7,121 bases of DNA. Origin: Rhodospirillaceae bacterium (GTDB lineage: Bacteria > Pseudomonadota > Alphaproteobacteria > JABSOH01). Within the stretch, counting starts at the first letter, position 1. Every line of letters begins with the position of its first letter. Both the position numbers and the translations under genes were made by a program. Below, piece by piece: positions 1-6,060 of the stretch. The stretch spans positions 1-7,121 of the forward strand of contig JAHDDM010000064.1 in the NCBI GenBank assembly GCA_020629355.1, given 5' to 3'. The notes beneath the pieces are model-generated. The model worked only from the letters and a program-made list of their open reading frames with translations. It ran no database searches and had not been told where the DNA came from.

Positions 1-220
1 TGATTAGCCCAACAATAAAAGCCGCATGTAACCCCACCATCGGGGCAACACCCGCAACAAACGCAAAGGCCACCGCCTCTGGCACAAGAGCCAGCGAAAC
101 CGTTAAGCCAGAAAGAAATTCTGTCTTGAGAAACCCCACCGAAATGCCTTTAGGCTCATTTTCACCATCGGGATCGACACCAATAAGCTTAGCCAACCCA
201 CTGAAGAGCCTCTGTTGCAT
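1..220 (-). CDS. SulP-family inorganic anion transporter, N-terminal part (truncated by the window edge)
   Basis: Reading leftward from the ATG at 220-218, 73 codons are present before the window ends. The predicted start has a short polar N-terminus (about residues 1-33, including DPDGENEP) followed by the first membrane region. This contains the SulP/SLC26 hallmark: [20 protein letters not shown] at residues 34-53, then [18 protein letters not shown]. The P47-E48-A49 segment falls in the conserved first transmembrane helix of this family, which moves sulfate, bicarbonate or other anions across the inner membrane. The start is supported by a purine-rich GAGGAA ribosome binding site about 6-7 bases upstream. 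Full-length members are roughly 480-600 residues, so most of this gene, including any STAS domain, lies outside. Substrate cannot be told from this fragment. The gene lies 217 bp downstream of the small membrane-protein gene on the same strand and probably has its own promoter. Confidence 0.85.
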   Translation of the reverse strand, partial: MQQRLFSGLAKLIGVDPDGENEPKGISVGFLKTEFLSGLTVSLALVPEAVAFAFVAGVAPMVGLHAAFIVGLI

Positions 221-261
221 GAATATTCCTCGAAGTTTCTGCTTACTGTACCTGAGCAGGC

Positions 262-290
262 TACATACGGCCTATTGCAACAGAAAACAA
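262..290 (-). promoter_or_regulatory. Possible sigma-70-type promoter for the SulP gene
   Basis: On the minus strand a TTGTTT hexamer (290-285) is separated by 17 bases from TATGTA (267-262), a weak -35/-10 pair. It would start transcription about 35 bases before the ATG at 220. Only about four of six -10 positions match the consensus, so this is a position-based guess, supported mainly by the 217-bp gap ahead of the gene. Confidence 0.25.
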
Positions 291-306
291 GATGCTCTTA
301 ATCCTG

Positions 307-324
307 CCCCTGCAAAAGCAGGGG
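307..324. repeat. GC-rich hairpin, probable dispersed intergenic palindromic repeat
   Basis: A perfect 7-bp inverted repeat CCCCTGC / GCAGGGG with an AAAA loop sits alone in an AT-rich intergenic region. There is no T-tract on either side, so a rho-independent terminator is unlikely. Read through on the minus strand it encodes VTPAFAGAG, the peptide typically produced by short palindromic elements scattered in many proteobacterial genomes (known pattern, from memory). A possible second, degenerate half-element (minus-strand AAGCAGGAATCCATC, 376-390) lies about 50 bp away. Confidence 0.5.
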
Positions 325-437
325 TGACTTGATCAGAGAACCCATTTGAAACGCAAAACTTTTGCTTAGCGAAAGATGGATTCCTGCTTACACAAAGTAT
401 TGACAGAAAGAATAACCTCACCCATCTCTCTCCTAAA

Positions 438-941
438 CTATGGTAAGAAGAAATGAAAATGTTCCGCTTCCACATAAATTTCTTCTATACGACCATTATC
501 ACTGGACTGCCACGACATACAGAAATTTGATTTCGCAATCGGAGCAGGAACAGACAAGCTACGCGCCCTTAGGTAATTGCTGGTCTCTCTTCTATGCGCA
601 TTTCGGGCAAGTTCTTCTTTTGCACTCGCAGAACAACCTTCCATGGCACTGCGGAATTCCTGACCAAAACCCATGCTGTCCATCCATTCGATCAATGGTT
701 TTTCACAGGATCCAACGGGAAACGCTTTTAAGAAGCGCGTTTCAAAGTTAAAGGACATCCCCCAAACGATGAACGGAGGTCGTGCCTGCAACAGAGAATA
801 GTCATTGGTCTGGCAATCGCTCTTTGAGGGTTCGACATCAACAAAAAGCGGGATTGTGTCTATAATGATGAAGACACATGCCAAAATAAGGATACTACGG
901 AGTACTTTACTGCGCCGTTTAGGAGAACTCATCATTGACAT
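438..941 (-). CDS. Hypothetical single-pass membrane-anchored protein, 167 aa
   Basis: I do not recognise this protein. It begins with a basic stretch (KRRSK, residues 8-12) followed by one hydrophobic helix at about residues 13-34. This predicts an uncleaved N-terminal anchor with the remaining ~130 residues in the periplasm. The soluble part has four cysteines (C43, C79, C103, C141), which could form disulfides, and aromatic motifs such as VWGMSFNFETRF at 59-70. Methionines at residues 1, 3 and 4 are all possible starts, and none has a clear Shine-Dalgarno sequence. A promoter-like -10 box ends only a few bases upstream, so the message may be leaderless. Its base composition looks AT-richer than the catabolic genes. 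It stands 190 bp downstream of betC and 217 bp upstream of the SulP gene, so it is probably a separate transcription unit. A spurious ORF is possible but less likely given its length and the sensible membrane topology. Confidence 0.6.
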   Translation of the reverse strand: MSMMSSPKRRSKVLRSILILACVFIIIDTIPLFVDVEPSKSDCQTNDYSLLQARPPFIVWGMSFNFETRFLKAFPVGSCEKPLIEWMDSMGFGQEFRSAMEGCSASAKEELARNAHRRETSNYLRARSLSVPAPIAKSNFCMSWQSSDNGRIEEIYVEAEHFHFFLP

Positions 942-943
942 TC

Positions 944-973
944 ATATTGTACAATATAAATTAGATCAGCCAA
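944..973 (-). promoter_or_regulatory. Promoter-like pair with a 14-bp perfect palindrome over the -10, upstream of the small membrane-protein gene
   Basis: On the minus strand TTGGCT (973-968) and TACAAT (951-946) are spaced by 16 bases, a reasonable sigma-70-type promoter. Transcription would begin at about 941-938, on or next to the predicted start codon. The -10 box lies inside a perfect 14-bp palindrome (944-957, half-site ATATTGT), which could be a repressor operator or simply AT-rich coincidence. Confidence 0.4.
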
Positions 974-1043
974 TTCTACCAGATCACACAACTTTTTAAA
1001 ATCCGTCATCTTTTTGCACCTCGTTTATCTCTTACAATGTTAT

Positions 1044-1114
1044 TCTTGACATCAAGAGTATTAAATTCCTTTCAAAAGAGAATACCGCAAATCTTCTTAA
1101 AGGCAAGGAATTTA
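1044..1114. repeat. Two short inverted repeats in the intergenic region downstream of betC
   Basis: Positions 1044-1057 form a dyad TCTTGA-CA-TCAAGA with 6-bp arms. Positions 1062-1071 and 1105-1114 form a perfect 10-bp inverted repeat (TAAATTCCTT / AAGGAATTTA) with a 33-base loop. They lie between betC and the small membrane-protein gene, both on the minus strand. Neither has a following T-tract, so neither is a classic terminator. The long arm pair could fold in betC's 3' RNA. In AT-rich DNA, dyads of this size can occur by chance. Confidence 0.3.
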
Positions 1115-1131
1115 GCTAGGTTCTGTGGACA

Positions 1132-2637
1132 CTAACGCGGATACCGTTGCGCGCTTTCCAAGATATTCAAGTCTTTATGGTTGCGCATATATCGCTCTGA
1201 GGCCTGTTGTAATGGTTGGTAATCCCACGGATAATAGCTGCCATTGCGCAAGGCGGCATACACCGCATGGCGGCGCGCTTGAGACTGTCGGACTTCAGTA
1301 TCAAAGCGCATTAAATCCCATTCCGTGTCCGCAAAGTTGCGGAAATACTGGAGTTTTTCGGCATGTTTCGGTAACGCCGCGAGATTATGCTCTTCGTGCG
1401 GGTCTTTTTCCAGATCAAAAAGCTGTTCTGGATCAAGTACGCATCGGGTGTATTTCCAGCCGTCCTGCACCAGTCCCACCAAGGGCGCATAAGAGGCCTC
1501 GGCGGCATATTCCATCTTGACGGGTGCATTCCTTGCAGTACCCTGTGCCAGAGGAATAAGACTTTCACCTTGAACCCACGGCGCAATTTCCTGCATGGGA
1601 ACGCCAGCAAGTGCACACAGGGTGGGCGTAACATCAAGGGTTGAGACGGCATCCGTGACAAGACCTGCTGGTAAATTCGGCGCGGCAATCATCAACGGCA
1701 CACGGCTTGAGCCCTCAAAGAACGACATCTTGAACCATAGGCCGCGTTCACCCAACATATCGCCGTGATCAGAAACAAAGACAATAATGGCTTCTTGATT
1801 TGTGTCCTCAAGGGTGGCCATTACCGCGCCAATCTTAGCATCCAGATAGCTGATATTGGCAAAATAGGCGCGTCTGGCACGGGCTATATCGTCTTGGGTA
1901 ATGGTGTAATTGCGCCAGTCATTGGCATCAAAGATGCGCTGGCTATGCGGGTCATGGTCGGCATAGTCCAGTGCAGAAATCTCTGGCTGTAGATGGACGC
2001 AATCTGCGTACATATCCCAATATTTCTGTCGCGCAACATACGGGTCATGCGGATGGGTGAAGCTTACGGTCAAGCACCAAGGCCGTGTATCTTGCTTGCG
2101 CGCCAAGTCATAGATTTTACGTTGGGCGTGGTAGGCAACCTCGTCATCATATTCCAGCTGGTTGGTAATCTCTGCCACCCCTGCTCCTGTGACAGAGGCC
2201 ATATTGTGATACCACCAGTCAATCCGCTCGCTGGGCTTGGTATAGTCTGGTGTCCAGCCAAAATCGGCAGGATAAATATCTGTGGTCAAGCGTTCCTCGA
2301 AGCCATGCAGTTGATCAGGGCCGACAAAGTGCATTTTTCCAGACAGGCAGGTCTGATAGCCAGCACGGCGCAAATGGTGGGCATAGGTCGGAATATCACT
2401 GGCAAATTCCGCCGCATTGTCATAGACGCGATTGCGACTCGGCAACAGACCAGACATAAAGGCTGCTCGTCCTGGTGCGCACAAAGGCGAGGCAGTATAC
2501 GTCTTTTGAAAACGTACCGAACGCGCGGCGAGTTTTCGTAAATTCGGCGTATGCAGGAATGATGCAGGGCCATCAGGAAACAGCGTTCCATTCAGCTGAT
2601 CCACCATAAAAATCAGGATATTGGGTTTTTGAGTCAT
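1132..2637 (-). CDS. betC: Choline-sulfatase (choline-O-sulfate sulfohydrolase), 501 aa
   Basis: A type I (formylglycine) sulfatase predicted to hydrolyse choline-O-sulfate to choline and sulfate in the cytoplasm; no signal peptide is visible. The N-terminal PNILIFMVDQ carries the metal-binding D13. The catalytic motif is C53-A-P-G-R57, where C53 would be converted to formylglycine by a maturase not encoded here. SGKMHF at 99-104 supplies K101 and H103, and SDHGD at 289-293 supplies D290 and H291. Long blocks, including KMHFVGPDQLHGFEERL, RIDWWYHNM and the tail WDYQPLQQASERYMRNH, recall rhizobial BetC rather than generic arylsulfatases, and the length is typical. That tail is characteristic of choline-sulfatases, so the substrate call is fairly firm. 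The ATG overlaps the permease stop by one base (TAATG) with GTGGGG just upstream, implying translational coupling. BetA, BetB and BetI, its usual partners, are not in the window. Confidence 0.9.
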   Translation of the reverse strand: MTQKPNILIFMVDQLNGTLFPDGPASFLHTPNLRKLAARSVRFQKTYTASPLCAPGRAAFMSGLLPSRNRVYDNAAEFASDIPTYAHHLRRAGYQTCLSGKMHFVGPDQLHGFEERLTTDIYPADFGWTPDYTKPSERIDWWYHNMASVTGAGVAEITNQLEYDDEVAYHAQRKIYDLARKQDTRPWCLTVSFTHPHDPYVARQKYWDMYADCVHLQPEISALDYADHDPHSQRIFDANDWRNYTITQDDIARARRAYFANISYLDAKIGAVMATLEDTNQEAIIVFVSDHGDMLGERGLWFKMSFFEGSSRVPLMIAAPNLPAGLVTDAVSTLDVTPTLCALAGVPMQEIAPWVQGESLIPLAQGTARNAPVKMEYAAEASYAPLVGLVQDGWKYTRCVLDPEQLFDLEKDPHEEHNLAALPKHAEKLQYFRNFADTEWDLMRFDTEVRQSQARRHAVYAALRNGSYYPWDYQPLQQASERYMRNHKDLNILESAQRYPR

Positions 2638-3581
2638 TATACCCCACTGTATGGTAAATAGTAGTGCAACAGTAAAAACAGTACAGGAATCGAGGCTACC
2701 GTCGAAAGTAAAATCGTTGATGATGTGCGTTTCTCGTACAGGCTATATTGCTTTGCCACCACAAAACTGCCGACCCCTGTTGGGGTTGCTGCCATAACCA
2801 TCGCCACGCCTTGCCATAATGGTGGCATATCCGTGACGCTTACGATTACCAGCCAGCACAGCAAAGGCAACAACAGCAATTTTAAGACACAGGCCACAGA
2901 GACCTCAACGAGAGCATCCGTAATCGGCTTGCCCACCAGAAACATTCCCAAGGCAAATAATGCGCAAGGACTCGCTGCATCACCTAACATCCCGATTAGA
3001 CGCGCAACAGACACTGGCATATCAGCATCAGTTGCCGCAAAGGCAACCCCCAATACGGGCGCAAAGATTAACGGGTTCTTCGCAACAACCCATAAACTCT
3101 GTTGGATAAGCTTGCCTAGCTGCGCATCCTTGTTGCGCAATAATTCGATCAGCGTCACCGATATTCCTGCCACCAGTGCTGAAGTGATCACGGTTAAGAC
3201 AATCGGTGCGGCGGCGGCGCTACCAAAAGCGGTAAAGGCCAGAGGTATCCCCAAAAAACCCGCATTGCCATAGGCGACATTCATGCCGTTCATGGCGGCT
3301 TCATCACGGCGGGTTTTGAACAGAAAAATGCAGCTCAACCAGCCCAAAAGCATCACCAGAGCAGTAGCAAAGCCATAGGCGAACACGAAATCGATATTCA
3401 GCAAGGTCACTGGATCAATAGTCGTCATTGCCCGAAACAGCATCGCTGGCATGGCTATCCAGTAGACAAAACTATTCAGGCCACCTATCGCGGCCTCGTT
3501 GAACAATCCTTTTGAACGGCACAGATACCCAATGCCCATAATCGCAAAAAAGGGTAGAACGATATTCAACAAGACCGTCAT
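2637..3581 (-). CDS. AEC-family (auxin efflux carrier / MdcF-like) permease, 314 aa
   Basis: A very hydrophobic protein of the length usual for bacterial AEC transporters (about 310 residues), with roughly ten membrane segments in two five-helix halves. It begins MTVLLNIVLPFFAIMGIGYL, the standard AEC first helix, followed by NSFVYWIAMPAMLFRAM. NVAYGNAGFLGIPLA and, in the second half, ALGMFLVG and ATPTGVGSFVVAKQY resemble the conserved N/G/P-rich crossover regions of this family. Characterised members carry malonate, malate and other organic acids across the inner membrane; the substrate here is unknown. The frame is open 39 codons further upstream, but that stretch is not hydrophobic like the family and lies inside the racemase gene. 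The chosen ATG (3581) shares an ATGA with the racemase stop, a normal coupling arrangement. Its stop overlaps the betC start by one base. Uptake of the substrate used by the neighbouring enzymes is the obvious guess. Confidence 0.87.
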   Translation of the reverse strand: MTVLLNIVLPFFAIMGIGYLCRSKGLFNEAAIGGLNSFVYWIAMPAMLFRAMTTIDPVTLLNIDFVFAYGFATALVMLLGWLSCIFLFKTRRDEAAMNGMNVAYGNAGFLGIPLAFTAFGSAAAAPIVLTVITSALVAGISVTLIELLRNKDAQLGKLIQQSLWVVAKNPLIFAPVLGVAFAATDADMPVSVARLIGMLGDAASPCALFALGMFLVGKPITDALVEVSVACVLKLLLLPLLCWLVIVSVTDMPPLWQGVAMVMAATPTGVGSFVVAKQYSLYEKRTSSTILLSTVASIPVLFLLLHYYLPYSGV

Positions 3582-4300
3582 GGATAACGCGGCGGCATAA
3601 GGCCAGAATGAAACCAGCGCACAAAACTGTCCATACCGAAAATGGGCAGACCGCTTACCTGCTGCATCTCGGCGGCATAGGGCATCATATTGGTGCATTC
3701 CAACACTATCGCGCCAACCTCAGGATAGGTTGCCGTCATGGCTTGCGCTGTCGCCAGAAGCTCAAGGCGCGCCTTCGCAAAATCCATCTGAAGATTATTA
3801 TTCAATATCTTGCGGCTAAATTCACCCTCTGGGTCTGTCCCCATGATCGGAGTATCCAATGCTGCACCAGCAGCCTGAAGATGCTGAGGGCTTAAAGTCT
3901 GCGCATTGATGGTGATGATCCCTACCCGCTTGCCTGCTGGCAATAGCTTCTGTACCATGGACACCTGCATCAGAGACGAGGCCGCCACGGGAATATCCAA
4001 TGCCGCCTGAAAGTCCTGCTGCAACACAGCCAGAAAACCGCAATTTGTTGTGATGCCAGAAACCCCCATCAAGACCAGCTCTTGCGCGGCTGCAAGAAAA
4101 TTAGGCAAAAGTACTCTTGGGTCTTGACGCACGACAATATCGGGTGTTGCACCTTGAACGACTTTGTAATGCACGGGAAACGGCCAGGTCATGGCATTGC
4201 CCATATCGCCGACAATACGCGGGAATTGCGCCTCAAGCATCAATATGCCCACCGCCGCGCCATAGACGGCATGACCACCTGTTTGGGTATCAAAACTCAT
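3578..4300 (-). CDS. Asp/Glu racemase superfamily protein (racemase, cis-trans isomerase or decarboxylase type), 240 aa
   Basis: A cytosolic enzyme of the two-cysteine aspartate/glutamate racemase fold, which includes amino-acid racemases, hydantoin racemase, maleate cis-trans isomerase and arylmalonate decarboxylase. The two catalytic-type cysteines are visible: C87 in GITTNCGFL and C202 in IVLECTNMMPYA, each ending one half of the pseudo-symmetric protein. Other landmarks are VGILMLEAQFPRIVGDMGN near the N-terminus, KRVGIITINAQTLSP at 124-138 and GLPIFGMDSFVRWF near the end. Having both cysteines argues for a racemase or isomerase rather than a one-cysteine decarboxylase. The extended N-terminus and the MTWPFPVHY segment differ from classical glutamate racemase, so cell-wall D-glutamate synthesis is unlikely. 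The ATG follows GAGAAG by eight bases, a fair ribosome binding site. It is the first gene of the minus-strand operon, and its last four bases overlap the permease start (ATGA). The substrate is not predictable. Confidence 0.85.
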   Translation of the reverse strand: MSFDTQTGGHAVYGAAVGILMLEAQFPRIVGDMGNAMTWPFPVHYKVVQGATPDIVVRQDPRVLLPNFLAAAQELVLMGVSGITTNCGFLAVLQQDFQAALDIPVAASSLMQVSMVQKLLPAGKRVGIITINAQTLSPQHLQAAGAALDTPIMGTDPEGEFSRKILNNNLQMDFAKARLELLATAQAMTATYPEVGAIVLECTNMMPYAAEMQQVSGLPIFGMDSFVRWFHSGLMPPRYP

Positions 4301-4371
4301 GGACTTATCTTCTCGACAGGGTTAATTCTGTTTTATGTATGCAGAAGTTACAGAAAAAAGGCAACCAAACT
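4301..4371. promoter_or_regulatory. Divergent promoter region between the two catabolic operons
   Basis: These 71 bases must hold signals for both operons unless promoters lie inside genes. Rightward, TCGACA (4313-4318) and TATGTA (4334-4339) form a promoter-like pair with a short 15-base spacer. It would give a leader of about 25 bases, and an AAAAAAGG tract ends 10 bases before the ATG at 4372. Leftward, TTGCCT with a weak CATACA 17 bases on is the best candidate. An imperfect dyad, TTCTG (4326-4330) with CAGAA (4342-4346), lies around the rightward -10 and could be an operator. ACAGAA at 4350-4355 repeats one half-site. Confidence 0.45.
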
Positions 4372-6060
4372 ATGAACACCAATCACCTGAACGGAGCGGA
4401 ATCTCTGGTGCGTATTCTGGAAGCGCACGGGGTGCGTCATATCTTTGGCCTGTGCGGGGATACTACCCTGCCCTTCTATGATGCCTTGTATCGTCTTGAT
4501 CACTCGATTCAGCATATTCTTGTGCGGGATGAACGTTCGGCTGCCTATATGGCAGATGCCTATGCCCGCGTCACTGGCAAGGTTGGGGTTTGCGAAGGTC
4601 CTTCTGGTGGTGGCGCGACATATATCCTACCAGGTTTGATCGAAGCCTCCGAAAGCAGCTATCCCGTTTTAGCCATTACCAGTGATATATCCGTGGCCTC
4701 CTACGGCAAATATCCTTTAACAGAGGTGGATCAGGCTGCCCTGATGCGTCCCGTCACAAAGTGGAACACCGTCATTATACGCGCCAGTCATATCCCGCGT
4801 ATGGTACGACAGGCCTTTCGTGCCATGACCACAGGCCGTGCTGGCACGGCGCATCTGGGGCTGCCTTATGATATTCAGTATGACGCCGTAGAGCTCGAAG
4901 AAATCTGGGCAGATAAGACACTGGAATCTTTCCCTGCCTATCCCGTTGCCCCTGCACCAGAAGCCATACGGCTGGCACACGATGCCCTGCAAAAGGCAGA
5001 GAAGCCTCTGATTGTTTGCGGCGGTGGCGTGATTATCGCGGATGCCATGTCCGAACTGGCCACATTAGCTGAAAAGCTGGACATTCCCGTTGCCACCTCT
5101 ATTTCTGGCAAGGGCGCGCTGGCTGATACCAATTCGCACTGTCTGGGCGTTGTCGGCTCTAACGGCGGCACAGAGGAAACCTGGCAAGTGATGTGTGCTG
5201 CTGATCTGGTGATTTTTATGGGGATTCGTGCAGGTTCAACAACCACCGCACGCTGGGAAGCACCAAAACCCGGTACGCGAATTATCCATTTCGACAGTGA
5301 CCCCATGGTTATCGGCGCAAATTATCCCACCGAAGTCGGTATCGTTGGCGATTTGCGACTGGCTTTGGCACAATGGAATACCCTGTTAGAGACCGAACCC
5401 ACAAAAACCTTTAACGGCAGCCAGACCGTAGCCCAAGCCAAGGGCGCGAAATTTGCCCGTTTTGCCGCACAGGCAAAAAACCAGAATAGCCCGATTAAAC
5501 CTGAGCAGATTATCGATACATTAAATCGTCTGCTGCCCAAGGGGGCAACGGTGGTCTCTGACCCTGGTACAGGCTGCCCATATCTCGCGGCCTATCTGAA
5601 CTTGCCACAAGCTGGAAGATATTTTATCACCAATCGCGCTCATGGTGCGCTGGGCTATGCGCTCTCTGCGGCTTTTGGGGCATGGTGTGGCAGACCCAAC
5701 AGCAAAATTGTCGGTGTCATGGGCGACGGCTCATTCGGCTTCACCTGCGGCGAACTTGAAACCATCCGCCGCCATAATGCGCCAATTACCTATATCGTCA
5801 TCTCGAACGCCAGCTTTGGCTGGATCAAGGCCAGCCAAAAGGCCGATACCGAATCACGCTATTATAATGTTGATTTCTCTGGCAACAATCACGCCGAAAT
5901 AGCCCGCGCAATGGACATTGCAAGCTGGCGCGTCACCGAACCAGAGCAGCTTGAACCCGCCCTGAAAGCAGCCCTTGCCTGCACGACACCATCTCTGGTG
6001 GATATTGTCTGTCAACCGCTTGAAGAAGCCGATGCTCCGGTACGGCGCTGGATGGGATAA
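4372..6060 (+). CDS. Thiamine diphosphate-dependent decarboxylase/carboligase (acetolactate-synthase-like), 562 aa
   Basis: Three domains appear in the usual order. The Pyr domain (about 6-170) includes HIFGLCGDTTLPFYDAL and the catalytic-type glutamate E54 in RDERSAAYMADAYAR. A central domain (about 195-335) contains KPLIVCGGGVI. The PP domain (about 385-550) has the ThDP/Mg motif GDGSFGF at 451-457 ending at N479 (ISNASFGW). Where acetolactate synthases usually have NN, this protein has SN; the metal-binding asparagine is retained. EVDQAALMRPVTKW at 118-131 recalls the acetolactate synthase/glyoxylate carboligase branch, but no regulatory small subunit lies downstream, so a catabolic 2-oxo-acid decarboxylase or carboligase is likelier than branched-chain amino-acid synthesis. 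The reaction is not predictable. The frame is open upstream to 4117, but that stretch is antisense to the racemase gene. ATG at 4372 matches the family N-terminus and has a purine-rich leader. The in-frame ATG at 4339 has no ribosome binding site. Confidence 0.9.
   Translation: MNTNHLNGAESLVRILEAHGVRHIFGLCGDTTLPFYDALYRLDHSIQHILVRDERSAAYMADAYARVTGKVGVCEGPSGGGATYILPGLIEASESSYPVLAITSDISVASYGKYPLTEVDQAALMRPVTKWNTVIIRASHIPRMVRQAFRAMTTGRAGTAHLGLPYDIQYDAVELEEIWADKTLESFPAYPVAPAPEAIRLAHDALQKAEKPLIVCGGGVIIADAMSELATLAEKLDIPVATSISGKGALADTNSHCLGVVGSNGGTEETWQVMCAADLVIFMGIRAGSTTTARWEAPKPGTRIIHFDSDPMVIGANYPTEVGIVGDLRLALAQWNTLLETEPTKTFNGSQTVAQAKGAKFARFAAQAKNQNSPIKPEQIIDTLNRLLPKGATVVSDPGTGCPYLAAYLNLPQAGRYFITNRAHGALGYALSAAFGAWCGRPNSKIVGVMGDGSFGFTCGELETIRRHNAPITYIVISNASFGWIKASQKADTESRYYNVDFSGNNHAEIARAMDIASWRVTEPEQLEPALKAALACTTPSLVDIVCQPLEEADAPVRRWMG

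Noticed and set aside
307..324. Rho-independent terminator
   Set aside because: The hairpin is strong but has no T-tract on either strand, so it is called a repeat.
400..405. Second TTGACA hexamer on the plus strand
   Set aside because: No -10-like sequence at the correct spacing (CATCTC region) and no credible plus-strand gene downstream.
440..751. Plus-strand open frame of 103 codons opposite the small membrane-protein gene
   Set aside because: Possible, but no hydrophobic segment, domain or ribosome binding site was seen; the minus-strand frame is longer and has sensible topology.
1046..1051. Perfect TTGACA -35 hexamer on the plus strand
   Set aside because: No acceptable -10 at 16-18 bases, and the only gene ahead (betC) is on the opposite strand; the hexamer is part of a short dyad.
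1993..2541. Plus-strand open frame of 182 codons opposite betC
   Set aside because: It mirrors the well-conserved betC coding strand, shows no recognisable domain and has no matching ribosome binding site.
2725..3273. Plus-strand open frame of 182 codons opposite the permease
   Set aside because: Its Thr/Ala/Asn-rich translation is what the complement of hydrophobic membrane-protein codons produces; it has no domain signature.
3582..3698. 39-codon upstream extension of the permease
   Set aside because: It lies wholly within the racemase gene in another frame and is not part of the AEC fold; the ATGA overlap at 3578-3581 gives a natural start.
4117..4371. Upstream extension of the ThDP enzyme reading frame
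   Set aside because: This stretch is antisense to the racemase gene, its translation is low-complexity and unlike the family N-terminus, and the ATG at 4372 aligns with the usual start of such enzymes.
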